NCBI RefSeq assembly: GCF_036248275.1
Contig: NZ_CP109181.1
Span: forward strand, 2,294,001 to 2,358,000
Reading direction: 5' to 3'
Origin: Streptomyces sp. NBC_01716
GTDB lineage: Bacteria; Actinomycetota; Actinomycetes; Streptomycetales; Streptomycetaceae
Length of the DNA stretch: 64,000 nt
This document shows, in pieces, positions 12,717-22,148 of this stretch (the stretch's first letter is position 1; each line of letters begins with the position of its first letter). The notes under the pieces are model-generated. The model ran no database searches. It was not told the origin of the DNA and was given only the letters and a program-made list of their open reading frames with translations. The translations under genes were made by a program, and so were the position numbers.

Positions 12717-13292
12717 TCAGCGCCGCCGCAGCGGCAGCGGGGCGCCCATCACCGCGTACGGCTTGGCGGCGCTGGGGAAGCGGACCTGGCGCGCCAGGTC
12801 CTGGTAGCCGAGGGAGCGGTAGAGGCCGCGGGCGGGGCTCTCGGTGTCGATCGCGGAGAGGATCGAGCGGGGCTGCCGGGCACCGTCCGTGATGGTGGTG
12901 ATCAGAGCGCGCCCGATGCCGTGTCCTTGGAAGGCGGGGTGGACGTGCAGTTCGGTGATGACGAAGGAGTCGTCGAGCCAGCCGTCGAGGTCGCCGGCAC
13001 GCAGGTACGGCTCGACGATCGTGGACCACCAGTGGGAGGGGTCGTTCGGCATGCCGTAGACGAAGCCGGCCAGCCGGTTCTCCGCCGTGAGCGCCCCGTA
13101 GGCGCGGGCACCGGGCGCCATGAGGTGTCGCAGCACGATCTGGCGCCGTACGCCGATCTCGGCCTCGCTCAGCCCGAAGGCGAGCTTCTGAACGGCCAGC
13201 GCCTCGTCCACGCGCGGGGCGAGATCGATCGGCCCTACGCGTACGTCGGGGATCTGGGGTTCGCTCCCGGGAAAGCTCGGCACGCTCGGCAT
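12717..13292 (-). CDS. GNAT family N-acetyltransferase
   Basis: A 191-residue acetyltransferase of unknown substrate. The acetyl-CoA motif is clear: VITELHVHPAFQGHGIGRALI (from residue ~111) followed by LSAIDTESPARGLYRSLGYQDLAR, the usual motif A/B order. The N-terminal part is less conserved but has the VQKLAFGLSEAEI helix typical of a GNAT start. It lies 15 bases after the second GNAT gene and 94 bases before proS, probably in one transcript. Confidence 0.88.
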   Translation of the reverse strand: MPSVPSFPGSEPQIPDVRVGPIDLAPRVDEALAVQKLAFGLSEAEIGVRRQIVLRHLMAPGARAYGALTAENRLAGFVYGMPNDPSHWWSTIVEPYLRAGDLDGWLDDSFVITELHVHPAFQGHGIGRALITTITDGARQPRSILSAIDTESPARGLYRSLGYQDLARQVRFPSAAKPYAVMGAPLPLRRR

Positions 13293-13307
13293 GGCCGAAC
13301 CCTACTT

Positions 13308-14153
13308 TCAGAAGAGGACGCTCATGAAGGCGCCCACCTCGCGGAAGCCCACCCGTCGGTAGGAGGCCCTCGCGGGGGTGTTGTAGTCGTTCACGTACAG
13401 GCTGACGACGGGGGCGACGTCGGCAAGCGCGTACCGTACGACGGCCGCCATGCCGTTCTCGGAGAGGCCCCGGCCGCGAAACTCGGGTGCCACCCATACG
13501 CCCTGGATCTGGCAGGCGTGTGGCGTCGCCGCGCCGATCTCCGCCTTGAAAATCACCTTGCCGTCGTCGATACGGGCGAACGACCGCCCCGCACCTACGA
13601 GTTCGGCCACCCGCGCCTGGTAGAGCAGCCCGCCGTCGCCGGCCAGCGGCGAGACGCCGACCTCTTCGGTGAACATCGCGACGCACGCCGGCATGATCGT
13701 CTCCAGCTCGTCCTTGCGGATGCGGCGTACGAGGGGGTCGGGCCGCACCGTTTCCGGCACTTGCTCGGTGACCATGAGCGGCTGGTTCGCCCGAACCTCG
13801 CGCGCGGGGCCCCAGTTGGGCTCCAGAAGCCGCCACAGGAGGGCTGTGGGTTCGGCGGGGCCGACGATGGACGAACAGCGGCGCCCCGTACGGCGGGCGC
13901 GGTCCGCGAACGCCCGGACGGCCTCGGGGGAAGCGCAGATGGGCACCAGGTTGGCGCCGGAGTAGCAGAGGGAGCGCAGCCGCCCGTCCGCGTACCAGCC
14001 CCACATCTCGCCGCCGAGCCGCCAGGGATCGAGCCCCGCCGCCTGGACACGCGAAGCCACGAACGCGTTGGCGACGGGCTCACTCTCAAGAATGGCGAGC
14101 GCGGCGCCGAGTTCGCCTGGGTCGAGGACCCGAGTGGTGGTCTGCGTCAACAC
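13308..14153 (-). CDS. GNAT acetyltransferase with N-terminal DUF4081 domain
   Basis: A 281-residue two-domain protein. I start it at GTG 14153 (VLTQTTTRVLDPGELG); the open frame continues upstream into the ispG terminator hairpin region, which argues against a longer protein. Residues 1-130 match the DUF4081 type (EPVANAFVASRVQAAGLDPWRLGG), and residues 150-281 are a GNAT domain with IQGVWVAPEFRGRGLSENGM and SLYVNDYNTPARASYRRVGF. The acceptor is unknown. It is widely conserved beside ispG in Streptomyces, suggesting a housekeeping role. Confidence 0.9.
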   Translation of the reverse strand: MLTQTTTRVLDPGELGAALAILESEPVANAFVASRVQAAGLDPWRLGGEMWGWYADGRLRSLCYSGANLVPICASPEAVRAFADRARRTGRRCSSIVGPAEPTALLWRLLEPNWGPAREVRANQPLMVTEQVPETVRPDPLVRRIRKDELETIMPACVAMFTEEVGVSPLAGDGGLLYQARVAELVGAGRSFARIDDGKVIFKAEIGAATPHACQIQGVWVAPEFRGRGLSENGMAAVVRYALADVAPVVSLYVNDYNTPARASYRRVGFREVGAFMSVLF

Positions 14154-14229
14154 GAGAGGGGCCTCACCATACGTCTGCTGATTCTTCGCACTGTACCCGT
14201 CACTTCTGTGACGCGCCGCGTACACCGAA

Positions 14230-14275
14230 GGGCCCCGCTCCCTCCGGACGCCCTGAGGCGTGGGGTGCGGGGCCC
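14230..14275 (-). terminator. Hairpin downstream of ispG
   Basis: Arms GGGCCCCGC at 14230-14238 and GCGGGGCCC at 14267-14275 pair exactly, with further partial pairing inside. It stands 84 bases after the ispG stop and before the GNAT start, so it likely ends or attenuates the dxr-ispG transcript. Confidence 0.55.
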
Positions 14276-14358
14276 GTACGGAGCCGGAACGCGGACTGGA
14301 CGGAGGGACAGGGGCCGACAGGTCTGCCGACGGGCTCACAGAAGCCCCGGGCCGCCCC

Positions 14359-15513
14359 TCAGCTGATGGAGACCTCGGGCTCGCCTGAGGGGACGCCGTC
14401 TCGTTCCATCTCCTCGGCGATCTTCATCGCCTCTTCGATGAGCGTCTCGACGATCTTCGACTCGGGCACCGTCTTGATGACCTCACCCTTCACGAAGATC
14501 TGGCCCTTGCCATTCCCGGAGGCCACACCCAGATCCGCCTCACGGGCCTCACCGGGGCCGTTCACGACACAGCCCATCACCGCCACCCGCAGCGGGACCT
14601 CCATGCCCTCCAGGCCCGCGGTGACCTCGTCCGCCAGCTTGTACACATCCACCTGGGCACGCCCGCAGGACGGGCACGAGACGATCTCCAGACGGCGCTG
14701 CTTCAGGTTCAGCGCCTCCAGGATCTGCAGGCCGACCTTGACCTCCTCCGCCGGAGGCGCCGAGAGCGAGACGCGGATCGTGTCCCCGATGCCCTCGCTG
14801 AGCAGCGCGCCGAACGCGACCGCCGACTTGATCGTTCCCTGGAACGCCGGCCCCGCCTCCGTCACACCCAGATGCAGCGGATAGTCGCTCTGGGCCGCCA
14901 ACTGCCGGTAGGCGTTGACCATCACCACCGGGTCGTTGTGCTTCACCGAGATCTTGATGTCCCGGAAACCGTGCTCCTCGAAGAGCGACGCCTCCCACAA
15001 CGCGGACTCGACGAGCGCTTCCGGGGTGGCTTTGCCGTACTTCTTGAGAAGCCGCGCGTCCAGCGAACCCGCGTTCACACCGATGCGGATCGGGGTGCCG
15101 GCCGCACCCGCCGCCTGCGCGATCTCCTTGACCTTGTCGTCGAACTGCTTGATGTTCCCCGGGTTCACCCGCACCGCCGCGCACCCCGCGTCGATCGCCG
15201 CGAACACGTACTTGGGCTGGAAGTGGATGTCCGCGATCACCGGGATCTGCGACTTTTTCGCGATGGTCGCCAGCGCGTCCGCGTCGTCCTGCGTCGGACA
15301 CGCCACCCGCACGATCTGACAGCCCGACGCCGTCAGCTCCGCGATCTGCTGCAGCGTCGCCCCGATGTCCGACGTACGCGTCGTCGTCATCGACTGCACC
15401 GAAACCGGCGCGTCACCACCGACAGCCACCGAACCGACCTGGATCTGTCGACTGACCCTACGGTCGGCGAGCTTCGTCGGAACATCCGGCATTCCGAGAG
15501 AAATCGCAGTCAT
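14359..15513 (-). CDS. ispG: 4-hydroxy-3-methylbut-2-enyl-diphosphate synthase (flavodoxin), IspG
   Basis: The [4Fe-4S] enzyme of the MEP isoprenoid pathway that makes HMBPP from MEcPP. The 384-residue protein starts [15 protein letters not shown] at ATG 15513. Features include [12 protein letters not shown], the [11 protein letters not shown] segment, [10 protein letters not shown], and the cluster-binding Cys pair in [11 protein letters not shown] with a third Cys in [12 protein letters not shown]. Length and motifs are standard for single-domain bacterial IspG. It sits 224 bases after the M50 protease gene, behind a strong hairpin, and close to dxr of the same pathway. Confidence 0.97.
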   Translation of the reverse strand: MTAISLGMPDVPTKLADRRVSRQIQVGSVAVGGDAPVSVQSMTTTRTSDIGATLQQIAELTASGCQIVRVACPTQDDADALATIAKKSQIPVIADIHFQPKYVFAAIDAGCAAVRVNPGNIKQFDDKVKEIAQAAGAAGTPIRIGVNAGSLDARLLKKYGKATPEALVESALWEASLFEEHGFRDIKISVKHNDPVVMVNAYRQLAAQSDYPLHLGVTEAGPAFQGTIKSAVAFGALLSEGIGDTIRVSLSAPPAEEVKVGLQILEALNLKQRRLEIVSCPSCGRAQVDVYKLADEVTAGLEGMEVPLRVAVMGCVVNGPGEAREADLGVASGNGKGQIFVKGEVIKTVPESKIVETLIEEAMKIAEEMERDGVPSGEPEVSIS

Positions 15514-15702
15514 CTGCTGTGCAACCCCAAGGTGTGGATTGTGGTCCCGAGTTCGGCGGGCTCCAACCATCGAGATTACGTCACCGGCCCGCCGTACGAG
15601 CACACCGCTGCTAGCAAACCACCCAAAGGCCTACGGCCGGGCGCAAAGAGACACCCGACGGTAAACCTGAGGCCGCTTCGGCGGCACGGACTGTTTCCCG
15701 GC

Positions 15703-15734
15703 GTACGGAGCGCGGCGCCCGCCGCGCTCCGTAC
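15703..15734 (-). terminator. Perfect 14-bp hairpin immediately after the M50 protease gene
   Basis: Arms at 15703-15716 and 15721-15734 are exact inverted repeats around a GCCC loop, ending four bases from the protease stop codon. It probably terminates the dxr-protease transcript, leaving ispG to its own promoter in 15514-15700. Confidence 0.75.
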
Positions 15735-15737
15735 CAA

Positions 15738-17039
15738 CTACATGATCTTGACGGGATTCACCACGTCGGCAATCAGCACCAACAGCGTGAAGCAGATGAA
15801 GATCCCCGCCACGACGTAGGCGACGGGCATGAGCTTCGCCACGTCGAACGGCCCCGGGTCGGGCCTCTTGAAGAGGCGGGCGAGTTTGCTCCGTACGGAC
15901 TCCCACAACGCACCGGCCATGTGCCCGCCGTCGAGCGGCAGCAACGGCAGCATGTTGAAGAGGAACAGCGAGAGATTGAATCCGGCGAGCAGGAAGAGCA
16001 TCATCGCGATCTGGTTCTGCGCCGGGACGTCCAGCGTCATCACCTCGCCGCCGATCCGCGCGGCACCGACGACGCCCACGGGCGAGTCGTCCTTGCGGTC
16101 GCCGTCGGAGAAGGCGGCGCTCCAGAGATCGGGGATCTTCGAGGGCAGCGCGACGATCGACTCGACACCGGTCACGATCATGTCGCCCATGCGGTCGACG
16201 GAGTCGCCGAAGGAGAGCGGGACGATCTCGGTGGCGGCGGCAAAGCCCAGATAACCGGCGGGAACGTACTTGTCGGGGACGACCTCCCCGTCCGAATCCT
16301 TCTGCGCCACCATGTTCTTCGCGAGCGTCGCCTGGAGGACCTGCTCCTTGCCGTCACGTTCGACCGTGATGGTGGCGGGGCCGATCGTCTCGCGGATGAG
16401 GTTGGACAGCACGGACCAGTCCTCGACGCGCTCTCCGTTGAAGGCGACGATCTTGTCACCCTCCTTGAGACCGGCGGCGCGGGCCGGCGAGACGGGGTCG
16501 CTCGCCGTGCACTTCTCGCGCGCCACGTCCTGGGAGATGACGCACTTCTGAACGCCGGCGACCTCGGTCGTCTGGGTCTGGAAGCCGAAGCTCATCGCGA
16601 CGCCCATGAAGATCACGACGGCGAGGACCAGATTCATGAACGGGCCCGCGAACATCACGATCATGCGCTTCCACGGCTTGCGTGTGTAGAAGAGCCGGGT
16701 CTCGTCGCCCTCCTTCAACTCCTCGAAGGCCGCCGACCGGGCGTCCTCTATCATGCCGCGCCAGGGTGAGGTGGACCGCGCCTCGATACGCCCGTCGGCG
16801 CCCGGCGGGAACATCCCGATCATGCGGATGTAGCCGCCGAGCGGGATGGCCTTGATCCCGTACTCGGTGTCGCCCCTCTTTCGCGACCAGATGGTGGGGC
16901 CGAAACCGACCATGTACTGAGGCACGCGAATGCCGAAGAACTTGGCCGTCGACAGGTGGCCGAGCTCGTGCCACGCGATGGAGAAGAGCAGCCCCACAGC
17001 GAAGATCACTATGCCGAGGACTGTCAACAGGATCGTCAT
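15738..17039 (-). CDS. rseP: RseP/RIP-type site-2 (M50) membrane metalloprotease
   Basis: A 433-residue intramembrane zinc protease that cuts anti-sigma factors or other membrane substrates. The first membrane helix (residues 1-20) leads into the zinc motif HELGH (25-29). A PDZ-like domain spans about residues 160-270 ([16 protein letters not shown]). The second active-site motif is in [14 protein letters not shown] near the C-terminus, giving the Asp ligand, and a last helix follows. It starts at ATG 17039 overlapping the dxr stop as ATGA. A dxr-protease-ispG order is usual in actinobacteria; the substrate here is unknown. Confidence 0.93.
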   Translation of the reverse strand: MTILLTVLGIVIFAVGLLFSIAWHELGHLSTAKFFGIRVPQYMVGFGPTIWSRKRGDTEYGIKAIPLGGYIRMIGMFPPGADGRIEARSTSPWRGMIEDARSAAFEELKEGDETRLFYTRKPWKRMIVMFAGPFMNLVLAVVIFMGVAMSFGFQTQTTEVAGVQKCVISQDVAREKCTASDPVSPARAAGLKEGDKIVAFNGERVEDWSVLSNLIRETIGPATITVERDGKEQVLQATLAKNMVAQKDSDGEVVPDKYVPAGYLGFAAATEIVPLSFGDSVDRMGDMIVTGVESIVALPSKIPDLWSAAFSDGDRKDDSPVGVVGAARIGGEVMTLDVPAQNQIAMMLFLLAGFNLSLFLFNMLPLLPLDGGHMAGALWESVRSKLARLFKRPDPGPFDVAKLMPVAYVVAGIFICFTLLVLIADVVNPVKIM

Positions 17040-18298
17040 GCGCGAGCCTCCGCTGGCTGTTCTTCGCCGAATTTCTCTGCCACTTCGCGGGCCCGGGCGC
17101 GTGCCCAGGTCTCCGCTTCGAGGACGTCCGCCACGGTGAGCGAGGTTCCCTTGGCGGGCCGGCCGTGCTCGGCGACGACATCGGTGACGGTATCCATGAT
17201 GCCGTTGAACGGCAGCCGCCCCGCCAGAAACGCGTCCACGCACTCCTCGTTGGCGGCATTGAACACCGCCGGAGCCGTACCGCCCAGCGAACCGACGTGC
17301 CGGGCGAGTCCCACCGACGGGAACGCCTCGTTGTCGAGCGGGAAGAACTCCCAGGTCGACGCGGTGGACCAGTCGAAGGCGGGCGCGGCGTCCGGCACCC
17401 GTACCGGCCAGCCGATGCCCACGGCGATCGGGCCGCTCATGTCGGGCGGCGTGGCCTGCGCGAGGGTCGAACCGTCGGTGAACTCCACCATGGAGTGGAC
17501 GTACGACTGGGGGTGCACGACGACCTCGATGCGTTCGAAGGGGATGTCGTACAGGAGATGCGCCTCGATCACCTCCAGGCCCTTGTTGACGAGGGTCGCG
17601 GAGTTGATCGTGATGACGGGGCCCATGGCCCATGTGGGGTGGGCCAGGGCGGCGTCCGGGGTGACGTGGGCCAGTTCCGCCCTCGTACGGCCTCTGAAGG
17701 GGCCGCCGGAGGCCGTGACGACCAGCTTGCGGACATCGGCCCGGGTGCCGGCCGCGAGGCCCTGGAAGAGCGCGGCGTGCTCGGAGTCGACCGGGATGAT
17801 CTGCCCCGGCTTGGCGAGCGCCTTGACCAGCGGGCCGCCGACGATCAGCGACTCCTTGTTGGCGAGGGCGAGCGTACGGCCGGCTTCGAGGGCGGCGAGG
17901 GTCGGCGCGAGGCCGATGGACCCGGTGATGCCGTTGAGCACCGTGTGGCACGGGGACGCCGCGATGTCGGTGGCGGCGTCGGGCCCGGCCAGGATCTCGG
18001 GGAGCGGCTCGGAGCCGTACTCCGCGCGCAGCGCCTCGCGCAGTGCCGGCACGGCGTCCTCGCGGGCGACGGCGACGGTGCGGACCCGGAGCTGTCGCGC
18101 CTGCTCGGCGAGCAGTCCGATCCGCCCGCCTGCGGCGGACAGCGCGGTGACACGGAAGCGGTCGGGGTTGCGCAGGACCAGGTCGATCGCCTGCGTGCCG
18201 ATGGACCCGGTCGAGCCAAGGACGACGATGTCCCGGCGGCCTTCGGACGCGTCGAAGGCGATATGGGGGTCGGCGAGGGGGGCTGGACTGTCGCTCAT
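17036..18298 (-). CDS. dxr: 1-deoxy-D-xylulose 5-phosphate reductoisomerase
   Basis: Catalyses the NADPH-dependent conversion of DXP to MEP, the first committed MEP-pathway step. I start it at ATG 18298 ([10 protein letters not shown]). The NADPH-binding motif [14 protein letters not shown] lies at about residues 24-37, [11 protein letters not shown] follows, and the metal/substrate part has [20 protein letters not shown] and the [28 protein letters not shown] region (cited in parts). The 420 residues include a C-terminal helical domain. It overlaps the downstream protease gene by four bases. Confidence 0.97.
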   Translation of the reverse strand: MSDSPAPLADPHIAFDASEGRRDIVVLGSTGSIGTQAIDLVLRNPDRFRVTALSAAGGRIGLLAEQARQLRVRTVAVAREDAVPALREALRAEYGSEPLPEILAGPDAATDIAASPCHTVLNGITGSIGLAPTLAALEAGRTLALANKESLIVGGPLVKALAKPGQIIPVDSEHAALFQGLAAGTRADVRKLVVTASGGPFRGRTRAELAHVTPDAALAHPTWAMGPVITINSATLVNKGLEVIEAHLLYDIPFERIEVVVHPQSYVHSMVEFTDGSTLAQATPPDMSGPIAVGIGWPVRVPDAAPAFDWSTASTWEFFPLDNEAFPSVGLARHVGSLGGTAPAVFNAANEECVDAFLAGRLPFNGIMDTVTDVVAEHGRPAKGTSLTVADVLEAETWARARAREVAEKFGEEQPAEARA

Positions 18299-18370
18299 GG
18301 CCCCATTCTTGCCGCATCCGGCCACGGCGCGGACAGCGCGGGGCGAAAACGGGGGGCGGGGTGGGGCCCG

Positions 18371-19222
18371 TCAGGGCTTGGAGCCCGCTTCGAACTTCTT
18401 CCATTGCGCCGTGATGACCTCTTCCGGCACCTTGCCGATGTCCTTGGTATCCGTGATGTCGGCCCGGAAGGAGAGGGTGGTGGTACCGGAGCGTACGACG
18501 GTGAGGTACTCGTACAGCTTCAGGGTGCCCTTCACGTCGAGGATCGTGAAGCGGTACGCCTGCGCCTCGTCGCCGTGGTCGGGCGCCTTGACCGGCTCGA
18601 CCTTCAAGTACTGCCCCTTGGCGATGGCCCGGTTCTCGACGAAGCCGCCCGCGCACGCCTTGCCTGCCGCGCCAAGGGCCTTCATTACGGAGGCCGCGCC
18701 GTCGCCGTTGTAGGAACGGAGTTGTACGGCGACGGTCGTGCCCAGCATCTCCTCGGCGACGTCGACGTTGCGGTGGACCTCGGACACCGGGTCGAAGGCG
18801 GTGGCGCCCTTGGCGAGGCTGACGAGTGGCTGGCAGACGGCGGGGTCGGCGGTGTAGTCCTCGCCGAGGGGCGCGCCGAGGGTGAACTCGCCGGCAGTGT
18901 ATTTGCCGATCTTCTCGCCGTCGGTGAAGGCGAGGACGGTGAGGTCACGCTGGCTGAGGGCCCCGGTGCCGCCGGAGCCTGCCGGGTCGGGGGCGTCGCC
19001 GTCGTCTGCGGCGTCGTCCGCGTCGTCGGCGGGGGCGGACGCGGATGCCTTGCCGTCCGCTCCGTTTTCCTTGCCGCCCTTGTCGCCCTCGCTCGCCTCG
19101 TCGCCCCCGCCGCCGCAAGCTGCCGCACCGGTCAGTACGGCGCCGACGAGCGCGAGCGCCGCCACCTGGCGCAGGCGTGCGCGTCGGCCGCTGGACCGTC
19201 CCTTGCTTCCCGCCCCGAACAT
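18371..19222 (-). CDS. Putative lipoprotein, function unknown
   Basis: A 283-residue exported protein: basic start [18 protein letters not shown], hydrophobic segment, then a lipobox-like TGAAAC with Cys at residue 36. A Gly/Asp/Ala-rich linker runs to about residue 90, followed by a mixed alpha/beta domain with Cys residues at about 128 and 190 that may pair. I recognise no catalytic motif. It precedes dxr by 72 bases on the same strand and is divergent from the GH64 gene across a 403-base region. Upstream in-frame starts are not supported. Confidence 0.82.
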   Translation of the reverse strand: MFGAGSKGRSSGRRARLRQVAALALVGAVLTGAAACGGGGDEASEGDKGGKENGADGKASASAPADDADDAADDGDAPDPAGSGGTGALSQRDLTVLAFTDGEKIGKYTAGEFTLGAPLGEDYTADPAVCQPLVSLAKGATAFDPVSEVHRNVDVAEEMLGTTVAVQLRSYNGDGAASVMKALGAAGKACAGGFVENRAIAKGQYLKVEPVKAPDHGDEAQAYRFTILDVKGTLKLYEYLTVVRSGTTTLSFRADITDTKDIGKVPEEVITAQWKKFEAGSKP

Positions 19223-19417
19223 CCCTGCCCCAATCGTCAGTTGACGGCGTCCTCGGTGCCGCGCCGTCGGCGGCGTCCTTGGCCGAATCGCGCGGCTCGC
19301 GCCAAGTGTGGTCGCATCGCGGCTCGATTGTGCTGCATGCGTGCCCCATGGTCACAACGGCGGGCCGGGGCGCCGACGGCTGAGTCGAGACATCTTCGGC
19401 GAGTTGCGGCATCCGCA

Positions 19418-19463
19418 TTGACACGCCTCACACGCGGGCGCAATTCTGAGAGCGCTCTCAGAA
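19418..19463 (+). promoter_or_regulatory. GH64 gene promoter with 20-bp palindromic operator
   Basis: In the 403-base region 19223-19625, a consensus -35 TTGACA (19418-19423) is followed after 18 bases by a weak -10 AATTCT (19442-19447). The exact 20-bp palindrome TTCTGAGAGCGCTCTCAGAA (19444-19463) overlaps the -10. GAGAGCGCTCTC-type palindromes are typical operators of LacI-family sugar regulators such as CebR in Streptomyces, so the glucanase gene is probably repressed until a beta-glucan sugar appears. The rest of the region shows nothing definite. Confidence 0.72.
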
Positions 19464-19625
19464 AGGTCTGTACCTGAAGAGTCATTGGGTTCCGGTTTCC
19501 CCGCTCCCGGCCGGCGTTCCGGTCCCCGGCACTTCAGGTCTCACCCGCCTCACCGGCGGCGTCCGTACGTCAGATTCCGCCCCCACTGATCTCACCGGGA
19601 TTTACCTGACGAGGAGGAAGAGCGA

Positions 19626-20822
19626 GTGCCTGCGATACGCAAGCTGCTGGCCTCTCTGGCCGCCGCGGTGGTCTTCACCACCGGATTCACGGCCTTGACC
19701 AGCGCCGCCCCGGCCGAGGCCGCGGTGCCCAACACCATTCCGTTCACCATCAAGAACGACTCCGGCCGCGGCGAACAGCTCTACATCTACAACCTCGGTA
19801 CAGAGCTCTCCTCCGGCCGACAGGGCTGGGCCGACGCCAACGGCACCTTCCACGCCTGGCCCGGCGGCGGCAATCCGCCGACCCCGGCGCCCGACGCGTC
19901 GATCGCGGGACCGCCCCCGGGTCAGAGCAAAACGATCCAGTTGCCGAAGTTCTCGGGGCGGGTCTACTTCTCGTACGGGCAGAAGCTCGTCTTCAAGCTG
20001 GCCACCGGCGGGCTGGTGCAGCCGGCCGTGCAGAATCCGAGCGACCCGAACCGGAACATCCTCTTCAACTGGTCCGAGTACACACTCAACGACTCGGGCC
20101 TGTGGATCAACAGCACCCAGGTCGACATGTTCTCGGCGCCGTACGCGGTTGGCGTCAAGGGCCCCAACGGCACCGTCAAGAACACGGGCCACCTGAAGCC
20201 GGGGGGCTACAACGGGTTCTACAACTCCCTCAGGAGCCAGCCGGGCGGCTGGGGCGGTCTGATCCAGACCCGGTCGGACGGCACCGTGCTTCGGGCTCTC
20301 GCACCGGGCCACGGCATCGCGTCCGGCGCCCTGCCGGCCGGTGTGCTGAACGACTACATCAACCGGGTGTGGGCGAAGTACGCCAACTCCCCGCTCACGG
20401 TGACCCCGTTCGCGAATCAGCCGGCGGTCAAATACGTCGGCAGGGTCTCCGGCAACGTCATGAACTTCACCAACACCTCCGGCGCGGTGGTCACTTCGTT
20501 CCAGAAGCCGGACGCCGACAGCATCTTCGGCTGCTACAAACTGCTCGACGCCCCCAACGACCAAGTACGGGGCCCGATTTCACGCACCCTGTGCGCCGGG
20601 TTCAACCGCTCGACGCTCCTGACCAACCCCAACCAGCCTGACGCCAACTCGGCGAACTTCTACAAGGACAGCGTCACCAACCACTACGCGCGGAAGATCC
20701 ACGAGCAGATGGCTGACGGCAAGGCGTACGCGTTCGCCTTCGACGACGTCGGCGCCCACGAGTCGCTGGTGCACGACGGCGACCCGCGGCAGGCGTACCT
20801 CACGCTCGACCCGTTCAACTAG
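19626..20822 (+). CDS. Secreted GH64 beta-1,3-glucanase
   Basis: A 398-residue secreted laminaripentaose-producing type beta-1,3-glucanase, which degrades fungal or algal beta-glucan. It starts at GTG 19626 behind gaggagg. A signal peptide ends about residue 33 (PAEA/AVPN). The GH64 fold is evident from SGRGEQLYIYNLGTELSSG and SGRVYFSYGQK, and the catalytic pair aligns with the characterised Streptomyces matensis enzyme: Glu151 in FNWSEYTLN and Asp167 in NSTQVDMFS, 16 residues apart as in that enzyme. No carbohydrate-binding module is attached. Its last 14 codons and stop are part of a 211-bp duplication. Confidence 0.95.
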   Translation: MPAIRKLLASLAAAVVFTTGFTALTSAAPAEAAVPNTIPFTIKNDSGRGEQLYIYNLGTELSSGRQGWADANGTFHAWPGGGNPPTPAPDASIAGPPPGQSKTIQLPKFSGRVYFSYGQKLVFKLATGGLVQPAVQNPSDPNRNILFNWSEYTLNDSGLWINSTQVDMFSAPYAVGVKGPNGTVKNTGHLKPGGYNGFYNSLRSQPGGWGGLIQTRSDGTVLRALAPGHGIASGALPAGVLNDYINRVWAKYANSPLTVTPFANQPAVKYVGRVSGNVMNFTNTSGAVVTSFQKPDADSIFGCYKLLDAPNDQVRGPISRTLCAGFNRSTLLTNPNQPDANSANFYKDSVTNHYARKIHEQMADGKAYAFAFDDVGAHESLVHDGDPRQAYLTLDPFN

Positions 20823-20989
20823 GGCAGCGTCCCCGTAACGCCCCGGGCCGCGTCTTCCGTAAGGAGGACGCGGCCCGGTGGTTTCCCCCGCCCCGTCGGA
20901 ACGCCCGGAAGGGCCCGGTTCCCGGTCGGTCCGGGGCGCTCCAGCTCCCCGGTCGCTCAGCGGATCGGCCGGTGGACGTTTTTCCGCTG
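20779..20989. repeat. Copy A of a 211-bp exact tandem duplication
   Basis: This segment contains the last 14 codons and stop of the GH64 gene, the convergent intergenic region with its terminator, and a 33-base 3' remnant of the acyl-CoA dehydrogenase gene (20957-20989). The same 211 bases recur, identical, at 20991-21034 joined to 22015-22181. A single A (20990) separates the copies. Confidence 0.95.
20843..20878. terminator. Bidirectional hairpin terminator, copy A
   Basis: Arms CCGGGCCGCGTC (20843-20854) and GACGCGGCCCGG (20867-20878) pair exactly around 12 bases that pair partly. It lies 20 bases past the GH64 stop between convergent genes, so it serves GH64; copy B serves the acyl-CoA dehydrogenase gene. 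Confidence 0.75.
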
Positions 20990-21034
20990 AGCGACCCGCG
21001 GCAGGCGTACCTCACGCTCGACCCGTTCAACTAG

Positions 21035-22010
21035 ACGAGTCATTCCGAATGCTGACGGTGTGTCCGGGAACGCAGACAGGGCGTCCAAGATCGTTGTGTG
21101 ACGAACAACCTGGACGCCCTGCTGACCGCACTGTACGTGAAGATCGACGACGAGATCGGGGGTACCCGGTGGCTGGGCCGACCGCCGCAGCTGACGGATT
21201 CCGAGCTTGTCTGCCTCGCTGTCGCGCAGGCGCTGCTGGGCTTCACTTCAGAGTCGCGGTGGCTGCGGTTCGTGGACTCCCGCTTGGGCCGGATGTTCCC
21301 GTACGTGCCCAGGCAGCCGGGCTGGAACAAGCGGCTCAGAGCCGCGTTGCCACTGGTCAGGAAGGCGATACGGCTGCTGGCCGTCGATACGGACTTCTGG
21401 TTCGACAACCACTGGATCGTCGACTCCACGCCGGTGGAGTGTGGCCGCTCGCGTCCGACGGTGAAGCGGTCGGACATGGCCGGCTGGGCCGGATACGGGT
21501 ACTGCGCCTCGCACTCCCGGTTCTTCTGGGGCCTGCGCCTGTTCCTGGTGTGCACTCCGGCCGGGATGCCGATCCTGTGGGCGCTGGCGACCCCGAAGAT
21601 GGACGAGCGCGAGGTACTGACCGCGATGCTCGACCGCGAACCCGAGACAGTCACGAACCGGCCGGGGCTGCTGGTGATCTCCGACAAGGGTTTCGCCGCC
21701 AAGGAGTTCGAGGCCGATTTGGCCTTGAGGGGTGCCGAGTTGCTGCGGCCGTCGTTCAAGCGCGAGAAGAAACGCAAGGGCGAGAGTCTCCTGAAATCAG
21801 TGCGGCAACTGATCGAGTCGGTCAACGACACCCTCAAAGGCCAGCTCGACCTGGAACAGCACGGCGGCCGGACCTTCGAGGGCGTCGCAGTCCGCGTCGC
21901 TCAGCGCGTCCTCGCGATGGCCGCCGCGATCTGGCACAACCACAAGACCGGCCAGCCCGTCCTGCGATCCCTGATCGCCTATGACCACTGATCACATCGG
22001 AATGACTCGT
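21035..22010 (+). mobile_element. IS982-family insertion sequence (976 bp)
   Basis: The element is bounded by perfect 14-bp terminal inverted repeats, ACGAGTCATTCCGA at 21035-21048 and its complement at 21997-22010, with CTAG on both sides (21031-21034, 22011-22014) as the likely 4-bp target duplication. Because CTAG is its own complement, it could also be counted as part of the inverted repeat. The element carries one intact transposase gene. It sits exactly at the stop codon of the duplicated GH64 3' end and appears complete and potentially mobile. Confidence 0.92.
21098..21991 (+). CDS. IS982-family transposase
   Basis: A 297-residue DDE transposase starting at GTG 21098 (VTNNLDALLTALYVKIDDE). 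The catalytic triad is visible: Asp109 in WIVDSTPVEC, Asp196 in VISDKGFAAKEF, and Glu240 in RQLIESVNDTLKGQLDLE. The KRSDMAGWAGYGYCASHSR segment between the first two is typical of the Streptomyces IS982 group. The gene is full length with no frameshift, filling nearly the entire element, with stop 19 bases from the right end. Confidence 0.93.
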   Translation: MTNNLDALLTALYVKIDDEIGGTRWLGRPPQLTDSELVCLAVAQALLGFTSESRWLRFVDSRLGRMFPYVPRQPGWNKRLRAALPLVRKAIRLLAVDTDFWFDNHWIVDSTPVECGRSRPTVKRSDMAGWAGYGYCASHSRFFWGLRLFLVCTPAGMPILWALATPKMDEREVLTAMLDREPETVTNRPGLLVISDKGFAAKEFEADLALRGAELLRPSFKREKKRKGESLLKSVRQLIESVNDTLKGQLDLEQHGGRTFEGVAVRVAQRVLAMAAAIWHNHKTGQPVLRSLIAYDH

Positions 22011-22034
22011 CTAGGGCAGCGTCCCCGTAACGCC

Positions 22035-22070
22035 CCGGGCCGCGTCTTCCGTAAGGAGGACGCGGCCCGG
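22035..22070. terminator. Bidirectional hairpin terminator, copy B
   Basis: The same hairpin as at 20843-20878, here downstream of the acyl-CoA dehydrogenase stop and outside the right end of the insertion sequence. It should insulate the transposase gene from that operon. Confidence 0.72.
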
Positions 22071-22148
22071 TGGTTTCCCCCGCCCCGTCGGAACGCCCGG
22101 AAGGGCCCGGTTCCCGGTCGGTCCGGGGCGCTCCAGCTCCCCGGTCGC

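Noticed and set aside
10760..12892. A 710-codon plus-strand frame opposite proS
   Set aside because: Composition is a mirror of proS codons and it has no motifs; proS is unambiguous on the other strand.
15738..18656. One 972-residue protein joining the M50 protease to a long upstream frame
   Set aside because: The upstream part is dxr read in another frame; the protease starts MTILLTVLG at 17039, overlapping the dxr stop by four bases.
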